A stretch of 64,000 nt of DNA from Streptomyces sp. SCSIO 75703 (GTDB lineage Bacteria > Actinomycetota > Actinomycetes > Streptomycetales > Streptomycetaceae): NCBI RefSeq assembly GCF_036607905.1, contig NZ_CP144555.1, forward strand, positions 3,782,001 through 3,846,000. Reading direction: 5' to 3'. This document shows positions 1 to 7,637 of the stretch, piece by piece (within the stretch, counting starts at the first letter, position 1; the number at the start of each line of letters is the position of its first letter). A program made the position numbers and the translations under genes. The notes under the pieces were generated by a model that was not told the DNA's origin, did not search any database, and saw only the letters and a list, made by a program, of their open reading frames with translations.

Positions 1-1
1 C

Positions 2-280
2 GAGTACGTCGCCGGCACCCGCCGGGCCGACACCTGGCTGATGCGCGAGGTGCCGGGCACGCTCTCCAAGATGGGCGCCGAGGCGGTCCAGGCGGTGGCC
101 CTGCCGGACGGCCGCGCCCTCGCCTTCAAGATCGAGGACGGGGCGACGCGGGCGCTCGGCCCGGTCCTCGCCCGCGCGCTCACCCTGCTCGGCGTGGACG
201 GCCCCGTGGTCGGCCGCATCGGCCGCGCGCCGCTGCTGGGCGGCGGCGCGGAGGTGGGGGAGATCCGGGCGGCGTTCTGA
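2..280 (+). CDS. L-asparaginase II-like protein, C-terminal part
   Basis: The reading frame is open from base 2 to a TGA at 278-280, so the gene starts left of the window. The visible 92 residues contain a run like [16 protein letters not shown] and a Gly-rich [15 protein letters not shown] segment, typical of the C-terminal half of the asparaginase II family found in actinobacteria (hydrolysis of L-asparagine to aspartate and ammonia). The catalytic N-terminal region is not in view, so activity cannot be judged. The next gene is on the same strand 170 bases downstream, after a duplicated 43-bp unit. Confidence 0.72.
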   Translation, partial: EYVAGTRRADTWLMREVPGTLSKMGAEAVQAVALPDGRALAFKIEDGATRALGPVLARALTLLGVDGPVVGRIGRAPLLGGGAEVGEIRAAF

Positions 281-325
281 GCACGCCTCGCCGCGACGGG
301 CGTGGCGCCGGCCGGGGCCGGACGG

Positions 326-411
326 CGGCGGCCGGGTCAGGGGGTGCCGCCCAAACCCCCGGAAATTTCGGCGGCCGGGTCAGGGGGTGCCGCCCAAACC
401 CCCGGAAATTT
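326..411. repeat. exact 43-bp tandem duplication
   Basis: Bases 326-368 and 369-411 are identical. Each copy begins CGGCGGCCGGGTCAG and ends GGAAATTT. The pair lies in the leader of the acetyltransferase gene that starts at 450. Confidence 0.9.
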
Positions 412-449
412 CCGCGACGCGCGCCCGGGGCGCCGCATACCGTGAGCGC

Positions 450-1706
450 ATGACCAGCCGTGCCGAGATCGACGTACGCCCCATCACCGAGGCCGACTTC
501 CCCGACTGGAGCCGGGCCCTGAGCACCGGTTTCCTCCAGGATCCCGTCCTGGGGGAGGAGCAACTGCGCGCCCGCGCCAGACAGTTCGTACCGGGCCGGC
601 TGCTCGGCGCGTTCGACCGCGGCCGGTGCGTCGCCACGTACCGCTCCTTCGACCAGCGGCTCACCGCCGTCGGCGGCGCCGAGGTGCCGGCCGACGCGGT
701 CTCCAACGTCACCGTCACCGCGACGCACCGGCGCCGCGGCCTGCTCAGCCGCATGATCGGCGCCGACCTCGCGGCGGCCAGGGAACGCGGGGACGTGGTC
801 GCCACGCTCATCGCCGCCGAGTACCCGATCTACGGCCGCTACGGCTTCGGCCCGGCCACGACCATGACCGAGTGGACGGTCGACGTGCCCCGCGCCGGCC
901 TCGACCCGCGCTGGGCGGCGCCGGAGGACGGCGGCACCCTCGACCTCGTCGACGGTGCCGACGTGCGCAAGCTCGGCCCCGAACTGCACGAGCGGCTGCG
1001 CCGGGCCCAGCCGGGCGCGGTCAGCCGCGACGACCTGTGGTGGCAGGTGCGGACCGGCGTCGTCCGGATGCACGCCACCCCGTGGCACGAGCCGTACTAC
1101 GCGGTGTACCGCTCGCCCGACGGCGAGGTCCAGGGCATGGCCGCCTACCGGGTCGACGACACCTGGGGCGACGCGAAGCAGCCGCTCAACACGGCGACCG
1201 TCGACTGGCTGATCGGCGTCACCCCGGCCGCCGAGCGCGCCCTGTGGCGGTACTTCTGCTCCATCGACTGGATCACCACGGTCAAGAGCGGCTGGCGCTC
1301 CCCGGACGACCTGCTCCCGCAGTACCTGCCCGACCCGCGGGCGGCCCGGATCGGCACCCAGGCCGACTGGCTGTGGGTCCGCGTCCTGGACGTCGTACGG
1401 GCCCTGGAGGCGCGGACGTACGCGGCGAGCGGCGCGCTGGTGCTGGAGGTCGTGGACCCGGGCGGGCCGGCCGCCGGGCGGTGGCGTCTGGAGGCCGGGG
1501 CGCAGGGCGCGTCCTGCGCGCGGACCACCGAGAGCGCCGACCTCGTGCTGGACGCCGGGGCGTTGGCGATGCTGTGGCTCGGGGACGAGTCGGCCACGCG
1601 GCTGGCGGCGCTGGGCCGGGTCACGGAAGAACGAGCGGGCGCCGCCCTGTCGGCCGACGCCCTGCTGCGTGCGCCCAGGCGCCCGTGGTGCCCGGACATG
1701 TTCTGA
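450..1706 (+). CDS. Eis-like GNAT N-acetyltransferase
   Basis: A 418-residue protein with an N-terminal GNAT fold ([20 protein letters not shown] is the acetyl-CoA loop region) and a C-terminal sterol-carrier-like domain, the three-domain plan of the Eis family that acetylates amines such as aminoglycosides or lysines. The motif YGRYGFG holds the tyrosine that acts as general acid in Eis. The protein ends ...CPDMF; a C-terminal phenylalanine whose free carboxylate serves in catalysis is an Eis hallmark. The ATG at 450 is preferred because the longer frame from 387 adds 21 residues translated through the repeat. The natural substrate is unknown. Confidence 0.83.
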   Translation: MTSRAEIDVRPITEADFPDWSRALSTGFLQDPVLGEEQLRARARQFVPGRLLGAFDRGRCVATYRSFDQRLTAVGGAEVPADAVSNVTVTATHRRRGLLSRMIGADLAAARERGDVVATLIAAEYPIYGRYGFGPATTMTEWTVDVPRAGLDPRWAAPEDGGTLDLVDGADVRKLGPELHERLRRAQPGAVSRDDLWWQVRTGVVRMHATPWHEPYYAVYRSPDGEVQGMAAYRVDDTWGDAKQPLNTATVDWLIGVTPAAERALWRYFCSIDWITTVKSGWRSPDDLLPQYLPDPRAARIGTQADWLWVRVLDVVRALEARTYAASGALVLEVVDPGGPAAGRWRLEAGAQGASCARTTESADLVLDAGALAMLWLGDESATRLAALGRVTEERAGAALSADALLRAPRRPWCPDMF

Positions 1707-1708
1707 GG

Positions 1709-1780
1709 GCCGGAGCCCGGTGCGGTTCCTGCGGGCGGGAGCCCGGTGCGGTCTCTGCGGGCCGGAGCCCGGTGCGGTGA
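1709..1780. repeat. 26-bp tandem repeat, about 2.8 copies
   Basis: Units at 1709-1734, 1735-1760 and 1761-1780 (partial) share GGAGCCCGGTGCGGT with one to three substitutions. They follow the stop codon of the acetyltransferase gene. Confidence 0.75.
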
Positions 1781-1862
1781 CCTCCTCTCCCGGTGACGGG
1801 GCGCGGGCGGGTCCGTAGCGTGCGCTCCGTCGTGCCGGTGGTCGGGCCGGCCGGCCGCCGGG

Positions 1863-1897
1863 CCGGGCTCCCGGCTCCCCTCCGGAGAGGAGCCCGG
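1863..1897 (-). terminator. hairpin, probable terminator of the small membrane gene
   Basis: Nine-base arms CCGGGCTCC (1863-1871) and GGAGCCCGG (1889-1897) flank a 17-base loop, 18 bases past the stop of the minus-strand gene at 1915. There is no T-run, as is usual in Streptomyces. Confidence 0.5.
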
Positions 1898-1914
1898 ACG
1901 GCGGCGTGGCCGGC

Positions 1915-2100
1915 TCAGGCGGACTGGGCGAGCAGCATGACGAGGACGACCGCGCCGACGCCGCTGATCGCGCCGCTGCGTGCCTTGACGCCGACGGTCA
2001 GCGTGACGAGGGCGACGAGGCCGAGCACCCCGTACCTCCCCTGGACGAACTGCTCGAACGCGACGGCCAGTGCGGCGATGACGATGGCGATGTACGGCAT
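1915..2100 (-). CDS. small two-helix membrane protein, paralogue A
   Basis: A 61-residue hydrophobic protein with two or three predicted membrane segments and the central pattern FEQFVQGRYG. It is clearly paralogous to the 62-residue protein at 2297-2485: both have MP at the start, FEQ..Q..YG, LTVG.KA.S and GAV.L..L.A at matching positions. The start ATG at 2100 follows an AGGGGGGA ribosome-binding site nearly identical to that of the paralogue. The operator at 2190-2204 lies 90 bases upstream. No function is known to me. The pairing with a GntR regulator suggests a co-regulated membrane module. Confidence 0.72.
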   Translation of the reverse strand: MPYIAIVIAALAVAFEQFVQGRYGVLGLVALVTLTVGVKARSGAISGVGAVVLVMLLAQSA

Positions 2101-2189
2101 GGTGTCCCCCCTTCGGGCCGCCCCTGCCGGGGACCGGCCCACACTCTTCCCTGGTGGCCAACCTCCTGTAGGCTCAACCACGTTGTCCA

Positions 2190-2204
2190 AGTTGGTTGCC
2201 AACT
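2190..2204. promoter_or_regulatory. palindromic operator copy 1
   Basis: AGTTGGTTGCCAACT is the exact reverse complement of the 15-mer at 2537-2551. It sits upstream of paralogue A and is a likely binding site for the neighbouring GntR regulator. Confidence 0.65.
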
Positions 2205-2296
2205 TAGCCAGATGTCGCGCCCCGGGGAAGGGTCGTGCACCCGGTATGTGGCGAACTTCCGTAAGTTGGCGCGAAGTTGACGCCGTCTCGGACGCC

Positions 2297-2485
2297 TCAC
2301 AGAGCCGGTTCCGCCACCAGGAGCGCGAGCATGACGGCGCCGGCCGAGCTGAGCGACGGGCTCTTGGCCTTGATCCCGACGGTGAGCAGCAGCAGTCCGA
2401 CGCTGCCGGTGAGGCCGTACTTCCACTGGATGACCTGCTCGAATCCGACGGTGAAGACCGCGGTGAGCAGAGCGAGGACGGGCAT
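2297..2485 (-). CDS. small two-helix membrane protein, paralogue B
   Basis: A 62-residue hydrophobic protein, MPVLALLTAVFTVGFEQ at the start, with the FEQ..Q..YG motif shared with paralogue A. The ATG at 2485 is preceded by AAGGGGGAAGACC. It is transcribed away from the GntR gene at 2639, and operator copy 2 (2537-2551) lies between the two starts, so both could be controlled by the same repressor. Between this gene and paralogue A (2101-2296) there is only the second operator and no further reading frame that I trust. Function unknown. Confidence 0.72.
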   Translation of the reverse strand: MPVLALLTAVFTVGFEQVIQWKYGLTGSVGLLLLTVGIKAKSPSLSSAGAVMLALLVAEPAL

Positions 2486-2536
2486 GGTCTTCCCCCTTCG
2501 GTCGTCTCGGCAGCCGAACTCTCACCAACTGGGCAA

Positions 2537-2551
2537 AGTTGGCAACCAACT
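2537..2551. promoter_or_regulatory. palindromic operator copy 2
   Basis: AGTTGGCAACCAACT: six-base arms around CAA. Further half-sites (CCAACT at 2525-2530 and CAGTTGG at 2569-2573 region) surround it. The site lies between divergent paralogue B and the GntR gene. Confidence 0.68.
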
Positions 2552-2599
2552 ACAACTATGATGTCCCCAGTTGGCATCCTCTGGCAAACATGTTTCAGT

Positions 2600-2626
2600 C
2601 AACTCCTGCTTGGAAGGCAGGAGTTG
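2600..2626. promoter_or_regulatory. 10-bp-arm hairpin just before the GntR start codon
   Basis: CAACTCCTGC (2600-2609) and GCAGGAGTTG (2617-2626) are perfect complements with a 7-base loop, ending 12 bases before the GTG at 2639. The right arm contains the AGGAG that could serve as ribosome-binding site, so folding would hide it. Confidence 0.6.
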
Positions 2627-2638
2627 TAGTTTCTGGTC

Positions 2639-3634
2639 GTGACCCAGGAGAACGCGTCCGTGAACACCGGCAGAAGGCCCACGCCCCAGGAGATCGCCGA
2701 GATCCTGCGGGACCGCATCCGCGGCGGCCGGCTCAAGGCGGGCGACCGCCTCCCCACCCAGGCCGAACTCGCCGACGAGTTCGGTGTGGAACGCGGCACC
2801 GTCCGGCAGGCCCTGCGCGCGCTCCAGGACGACGGCCTGCTCACCAACGTCAGCAAGGGCAGCCCGCCCCGCATCGCCCAGCCCGCCCCCCACCCCGGCG
2901 AACCGCAGCCGGCGCTGGTGGTGCTCGGACCGCGCCTGTCGGACGCCTTCCGCGAGCCCCGGGTACGGCTCGACGTGGTGTGCCACACCGCGGAATCCCT
3001 CCTGCTGGCGCTCAGCGAGCCGCTGCGTCTGATCCACGAGGGCCGCGTCCGCCCGAACTCCCTCCATCTGCGCGTCCTGATGCCGGCCCGCGACATCGCC
3101 CTGGCCTTCCCGGTCCTGGCCGGCCCGGCGGACTCGGCGGACCCGGCGGACCCGGCGGACCCGGCGGACCCGGCGGACCCGGGGGTGCCGGAGAGCGTCA
3201 CGGCCGGTCCGGGAGCGGGGGAGGGCCAGACGTCCGAGCGGGGGCCGGAGCCGGGGCCGGACGACCCGGCGCACCGGCGCTGGCTCCAGATGCGCAACGC
3301 CCAGGCCCGGGTGCTCCGGCACAGCCTGCACGCCCTGCGCTCCACCCACGGCATCGCCGTCGACGTCGCGTTCCGGTCCCTGCCCTTCACCCCGCCGGTG
3401 AAGCTCTACCTCCTCAACGGGGAGGAGGCGCTGCTCGGTTACTACATCGTCGCCCGGCGCGAGGAGGAGTGGGAGGACCGGACGTTCCCGACGTACGACG
3501 CCCTCGGCACCCAGTCCCTGCTGTTCTCCTTCCGCGACCAGGCGGGCCCCCGGGACGCCGCCTTCGTGGCCGAGTCCCAGAAGTGGTTCGACGCCCTGTG
3601 GGACACCATCACCACCGACATGACGCTCTCCTGA
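2639..3634 (+). CDS. GntR-family transcriptional regulator with atypical C-terminal domain
   Basis: A 331-residue protein. Residues about 15-80 form a GntR winged helix (LKAGDRLPTQAELADEFGVE followed by RGTVRQALRALQDDG). The rest is not a clear UTRA or FCD domain: it has a phospholipase-D-like or sensor-like region of unknown ligand, split by an Ala-Asp-Pro repeat (nucleotides about 3127-3180, five GCGGACCCG-type units) and a Pro/Glu-rich linker. Start GTG at 2639; a GTG at 2660 is an alternative. Two identical palindromes nearby, one on each side of the adjacent membrane gene, suggest that it represses itself and the two small membrane proteins. Confidence 0.78.
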   Translation: MTQENASVNTGRRPTPQEIAEILRDRIRGGRLKAGDRLPTQAELADEFGVERGTVRQALRALQDDGLLTNVSKGSPPRIAQPAPHPGEPQPALVVLGPRLSDAFREPRVRLDVVCHTAESLLLALSEPLRLIHEGRVRPNSLHLRVLMPARDIALAFPVLAGPADSADPADPADPADPADPGVPESVTAGPGAGEGQTSERGPEPGPDDPAHRRWLQMRNAQARVLRHSLHALRSTHGIAVDVAFRSLPFTPPVKLYLLNGEEALLGYYIVARREEEWEDRTFPTYDALGTQSLLFSFRDQAGPRDAAFVAESQKWFDALWDTITTDMTLS

Positions 3635-3644
3635 GCCTCGGTCA

Positions 3645-3723
3645 GGTTCTTTCGTCTGGATCAGGCCGGATCAGGGAGCGGTGCCGGACCCCGCGAGCCC
3701 GGCGTGATCCGAACGAGAGGCCC
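3645..3723. repeat. dispersed intergenic palindromic repeat, copy A
   Basis: The segment shares CTTTCGT, GGATCAGGCCGG, a 27-base identical core (3684-3710) and a closing GGCCC with copy B at 62431-62489. Copy A carries an extra 18 bases near its centre. The right edge abuts the insertion sequence. Confidence 0.7.
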
Positions 3724-4679
3724 TAGGTGTATTGACCCGCAGCGTTGTTGACACGGCTGATGGGCGGGTGTCCGTCCAGTGCGGTGTGGCAGCGGTGGTG
3801 GTTGTAGGTGTGGAGGAAGTCTGCCAGGGCTTCGGTCCGTTCGGTGTTTGAGGTGTAGGGCCGCAGGTAGGCCCATTCGTCGAGCAGGGTGCGGTTGAAG
3901 CGTTCGACCTTGCCGTTGGTCTGCGGCCGGTAGGCCCGGGTCAGCTTGCCGGTCGCGCCGAGCTCGGCCAGGACTGCCTTCCAGGCCAGGCCCTTGCGGT
4001 AGGCCCAGGCGTTGTCGGTCAGCACCCGCTCGATCCGGGTGATGCCCTGGCTGTGGAAGAACGTGGCCGCGCGGGTGAGGAAGCCCGCGCAGGTCGCGGT
4101 CTTCTCGTCGCCGTGGATCTCGCTGTAGGCGAGGCGGGTGTGGTCGTCGACGGCGGAGTGGACGTAGTCGAAGCCCATGTTGTTGCGGGTGGCCCGGCCG
4201 GCCTGGCGGCCCAGCGCTTTGTGACCGCCGCCGTCGGGGATCCGGCCGAGTTTCTTCACGTCGACGTGGATGAGTTCCCCGGGACGCTCGCGTTCGTAGC
4301 GGCGGATCAGCGTGCCGGTGGGGCGGTCGAGCCAGGCCAGGCGGTTGAGCCGGTGGCGGGTCAGGATCCGGTGGACGGTCGAGGCGGGCAGGCCCAGGAT
4401 CGGGCCGATCCTGGCCGGCCCGAGCTTGCGGCTCTGTCGCAGGTCGCAGACGCGGGTTTCGACCGAGGCCGCGGTCCGGTGCGGCGTCGTGTGAGGCCGG
4501 CTCGACCGGTCGTGCAGGCCCGCCTCGCCTTCAGCCCGCCACCTGCGGATCCATTTGTGAGCCGTGGCCCGGGAGATACCCATCTCGGCGGCCACGTGAG
4601 CGACCGGACGGCCTGAGCAGACACGTTCGACCAGCAGTCTTCTACCGAAGACGGTCAGCCGGGCATTACGGTGGGGCAC
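3723..4679 (-). CDS. IS481-family transposase
   Basis: A 318-residue DDE transposase. The N-terminal half has helix-turn-helix elements (MGISRATAHKWIRRW). The catalytic core follows: the first Asp in ELIHVDVKKLGRI, the second in VLTDNAWAYRKG, and the Glu in VERFNRTLLDEW. The GTG start at 4679 begins the usual VPHRNARLTVFGRR. A longer frame from 4763 runs through the terminal repeat. The stop codon TAG is not inside the element: it is the CTAG of the target duplication, read after the last element base. The gene looks intact, so the element may be active. Confidence 0.9.
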   Translation of the reverse strand: MPHRNARLTVFGRRLLVERVCSGRPVAHVAAEMGISRATAHKWIRRWRAEGEAGLHDRSSRPHTTPHRTAASVETRVCDLRQSRKLGPARIGPILGLPASTVHRILTRHRLNRLAWLDRPTGTLIRRYERERPGELIHVDVKKLGRIPDGGGHKALGRQAGRATRNNMGFDYVHSAVDDHTRLAYSEIHGDEKTATCAGFLTRAATFFHSQGITRIERVLTDNAWAYRKGLAWKAVLAELGATGKLTRAYRPQTNGKVERFNRTLLDEWAYLRPYTSNTERTEALADFLHTYNHHRCHTALDGHPPISRVNNAAGQYT

Positions 4680-4780
4680 GAAGACCTCCGTGCGGTGAGT
4701 TCCTAGACAGCTCCCACCACACCGGAGGTCTTCGCCATGTTCAAGATCCAGCAGTGTCAACAACGCTCGTGATCAATACA
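3728..4780 (-). mobile_element. IS481-family insertion sequence, 1,053 bp
   Basis: Terminal inverted repeats are 27 bases (3728-3754 and 4754-4780), 23 of 27 matching, both starting TGTATTGA. The element is flanked by the direct duplication CCTAGG (3722-3727 and 4781-4786), which fits the NCTAGN target preference of this family. One transposase gene fills it. Confidence 0.9.
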
Positions 4781-4795
4781 CCTAGGGTGGACGGT

Positions 4796-5521
4796 ATGGC
4801 CGACGAATGCTTCCGCCACCCCCGCCTCGCCCCGCTCTACGACGTCCTCGACCCGGACCGCGGCGACCTGGACGCCTACCTGCGGATGGCGGAGGAGTAC
4901 GGGGCCCGCCGGGTCCTGGACGTCGGATGCGGGACGGGCGTCTTCGCGCTGCTGCTGGCGGACCGGGGCATCGAGGTCACCGGCGTCGACCCGGCCGGGG
5001 CCTCCCTCGACGTGGCGCGCGGCAAGCCGGGTGCCGGACGGGTGCGCTGGCTGCACGGCGACGCGACGCGGCTGCCCCCGCTGCGGGTGGACCTGGCGAC
5101 CATGACGGCGAACGTCGCCCAGGCCATCGCCGGCCCCGACGACTGGCACGGCACCCTGCGGGGCGTGCACGCCGCGCTGCGCCCCGGCGGACGCCTGGTC
5201 TTCGAGACCCGGGACCCGGCCGCGCGGGCCTGGGAGGAGTGGAACCGCGAGGCGTCGCACCGCGTGACGGAGGTGCCCGGCGTCGGCGCGGTCGAGAGCT
5301 GGGTCGAGGTGAGGGAGACGGACGGGCCGCTGGTGACCTTCCGCTGGACCATCGTCTTCGCCGCCGACGGCGCCGTGCTGACCTCGGACTCCACCCTGCG
5401 CTTCCGCACCCGCCGGGAGATCGAGGACGACCTGGCGGCCCACGACTACGTGCTGGACGAGATCCGCGACGCCCCCGACCGCCCCGGCCGGGAACTGGTC
5501 GTCATCGCCCACCGCCCCTGA
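4796..5521 (+). CDS. class I SAM-dependent methyltransferase
   Basis: A 241-residue Rossmann-fold methyltransferase. Motif I is RVLDVGCGTGVFALLLADRG at about residues 39-58, followed by the acidic loop VTGVDPAGASLDVAR. The post-motif region RPGGRLVFETRDP is also present. Substrate unknown. The ATG at 4796 lies only 10 bases after the IS481 target duplication, so the insertion separates the gene from its original upstream region. The retained CCTAGGGT seven bases ahead of the ATG could be a -10 element of a leaderless transcript (inference). The frame continues back into the IS end but those residues are unlikely to be native. The 286 bases after it hold no gene. Confidence 0.82.
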   Translation: MADECFRHPRLAPLYDVLDPDRGDLDAYLRMAEEYGARRVLDVGCGTGVFALLLADRGIEVTGVDPAGASLDVARGKPGAGRVRWLHGDATRLPPLRVDLATMTANVAQAIAGPDDWHGTLRGVHAALRPGGRLVFETRDPAARAWEEWNREASHRVTEVPGVGAVESWVEVRETDGPLVTFRWTIVFAADGAVLTSDSTLRFRTRREIEDDLAAHDYVLDEIRDAPDRPGRELVVIAHRP

Positions 5522-5807
5522 CCCCGCCGTACCCCCGGAACACCTCCCGGCTGCCGGGGTGACATCCGGCCCTGCGCAGGGCCGCCCGCCGTTCGCCCCC
5601 ACCCAGCCACCGGACCCGGCGCGCACGGACGGCATGAACACCCTCGGCCCCGGGGCCGTCCTCGCCCCGGGGCCTCGACGCCCGCGTCGCCCCGCCCCGC
5701 GACAGCGCGTCAGGGCGCCGCCGGGCGGGGGCCGGGCCGGGCGGCGAGATCGCCCCCGCCGCCGAGCGGCCGGCGTCCCACCCGGGACCGCGTCCGCCGG
5801 GGGCCGC

Positions 5808-6716
5808 TCACCGCGCGGCGCCGTCGGCGAGGATCGCCGCCAGCCGCGCCCGGCACTCGGCGGCGAAGGCGGGGAAGGTGTGCCGGTAGTACGCGACCCC
5901 GCCGACGCCCACCGCGATGGCCCAGGCGCGGGCCCTGGTCCAGGTCGCGTCGTCGAGGGACAGGACGTTCCAGTAGGACCGCCGTGCCGTGGGCGGCAGG
6001 TCCCACACCGTGGCGTGCTCGGCGTCCGGGAAACCGACCGAGAGCCCGCCGAAGTCGATGACCGCGTGCAGCACGCCGTCCCGGACCAGGAGGTTGCTCG
6101 GCTTGAGGTCGCCGTGCAGCCACCCGTGGGGCGCCGAGGGCCCGGGGAGCGCGAGCGCGGCCCGCCACCACCGCTCCAGCGCGTCGACGTCGAGCGTCGT
6201 GCCCTCGGCCGTCCGGCAGTCGTCGAGCGACTCCGCGACCCACTCGGCGCACGCCGCCGGCGGGCCGCCGCGGTACCCGCCGAGCCCGCCGCTCCGGGTT
6301 GCTCCCATGAGGTCGGTGCGGTGCAGTTCCCCCACCGCCGCCGCCAGGTCCGCCCCGAAGGCCGCCCAGTCGCCGACCGTGTCCGGCCCCGGCGCGGCCC
6401 CGTCGATCCAGTGGTAGACCGACCAGGCCACGGGGAAGGCGCCGGTCGGTGTCCCGGCGTACACCGGCTCGGGAATCCGCGGCGAGAGGCGGGGCGCCAG
6501 GCGGGGCAGCCACTCCCGCTCCTTGCGCAGGGACCGCGCGGTCCCCGCGGTCCGGGGCAGCCGTACGAGCAGGCCGTCGCCCAGCCGGTACATGGTGTTG
6601 TCCGTGCCCGCGCCCGCCGGGGACAGCGGCAGACCGGCCCACTGGGGACGCTGTTCCCGCAGCAGGGTCCGGACCAGTTCCTCGTCGACGGGGATCTCGT
6701 TCTCGTGCAGCGTCAC
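5808..6716 (-). CDS. aminoglycoside phosphotransferase-family (APH) kinase
   Basis: A 302-residue kinase-like protein. The Brenner motif HGDLKPSNLLV and the metal-binding IDFGGL segment are intact; the N-terminal lobe has the ATP-binding AGTDNTMYRLGDGLLVRLPR region. GTG start at 6716, behind GAGGAG 12 bases upstream. Family members phosphorylate aminoglycosides, macrolides, homoserine, choline or other small molecules, and the substrate cannot be read from sequence. It stands alone, convergent with the methyltransferase gene and divergent from the XRE regulator gene. Confidence 0.82.
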   Translation of the reverse strand: MTLHENEIPVDEELVRTLLREQRPQWAGLPLSPAGAGTDNTMYRLGDGLLVRLPRTAGTARSLRKEREWLPRLAPRLSPRIPEPVYAGTPTGAFPVAWSVYHWIDGAAPGPDTVGDWAAFGADLAAAVGELHRTDLMGATRSGGLGGYRGGPPAACAEWVAESLDDCRTAEGTTLDVDALERWWRAALALPGPSAPHGWLHGDLKPSNLLVRDGVLHAVIDFGGLSVGFPDAEHATVWDLPPTARRSYWNVLSLDDATWTRARAWAIAVGVGGVAYYRHTFPAFAAECRARLAAILADGAAR

Positions 6717-7074
6717 GGGGGACGTCTCCTCACCGGTGTGAGCGGAAACCGGGGCCGGCCCGTACGCCCCGCGCCGGGAGGTACGCGGGACAGCCCCCCG
6801 TGGGCGACGACTTCGCCCCCGGAGCGCCGGTCTCCACTCCACCCGCCCCTCCCCGTGACGGGAGACCTTCCCCGTGACGGATCCGGCGAAGCCCCCGGCC
6901 CGCGGCCACCGGGCCGGCGTCCGGCCCCTGATCCCCACGGAGCGGACGGCGTCGGCGGCCGGCCTGGCCGGCCTCCGCGACGCTCCCGAGCGAACACCAT
7001 GCCGCCAACCCCGCCCCTGCCACGGGAGTTTCGCCCGACGGCGGCCTCCGTGGCGTGCGGGCGAGGGGGAGGGC

Positions 7075-7103
7075 ACTTTTGCAAGCGGGTCGCTTGCAAA
7101 AGT
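7075..7103. promoter_or_regulatory. perfect 13-bp-arm palindrome upstream of the XRE gene
   Basis: ACTTTTGCAAGCG (7075-7087), spacer GGT, CGCTTGCAAAAGT (7091-7103). It ends 25 bases before the ATG at 7129, a position fit for autoregulation. The rest of the gap 6717-7128 shows no gene. Confidence 0.72.
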
Positions 7104-7128
7104 TAGCGGGAGGGGGCACGCTGGAGGC

Positions 7129-7572
7129 ATGGCATCGCTCAACGTCGGCAATCTCGGCGAGTACCTGCGCGAGCAGCGGCGCAACGCGCAGCTCTCGCTG
7201 CGGCAGCTCGCGGAGGCCGCGGGGGTGTCCAATCCGTACCTGAGCCAGATCGAGCGCGGGCTGCGCAAGCCCAGCGCGGAGGTGTTGCAGCAGGTCGCCA
7301 AGGCGCTGCGGATCTCCGCCGAGACGCTGTACGTGCGCGCCGGCATCCTCGACGCGGAACGGGACCGGGACGAGGTGGAGACCCGCGCGGTGATCCTCGC
7401 CGATCCCACCCTGGACGAGCGGCAGAAGCAGGTGCTGCTCCAGATCTACGAGTCCTTCCGCAAGGAGAACGGGTACGGGGCCGGCGCGGACGCCGGCGGC
7501 ACCCTCATACCGGACGGCCGCCCCCCTGCCGCGGAGAGCGGCGGCGCCGGCCCGCGGGAGACGGCCGGATGA
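7129..7572 (+). CDS. XRE-family helix-turn-helix regulator
   Basis: A 147-residue protein. Residues about 8-65 are a Cro/C1-type DNA-binding domain (EYLREQRRNAQLSLRQLAEA then VSNPYLSQIERG). The following acidic helix (LDERQKQVLLQIYESFRKE) may dimerise. The ATG at 7129 follows GGAGG. The gene ends 65 bases before the HBHA-like gene on the same strand, so the pair is probably one operon. The upstream palindrome implies that it controls its own promoter. Confidence 0.85.
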   Translation: MASLNVGNLGEYLREQRRNAQLSLRQLAEAAGVSNPYLSQIERGLRKPSAEVLQQVAKALRISAETLYVRAGILDAERDRDEVETRAVILADPTLDERQKQVLLQIYESFRKENGYGAGADAGGTLIPDGRPPAAESGGAGPRETAG

Positions 7573-7637
7573 CCGGCCGCCGGGCGCGGGACCCGTACGA
7601 CAACCCCAGCCGAACGCACATCGGGAGGACCAGCACC

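Noticed and set aside
5559..7106. 515-residue plus-strand frame opposite the APH kinase gene
   Set aside because: Arg/Pro/Gly-rich shadow frame in high-GC DNA; the minus-strand kinase has clear motifs.
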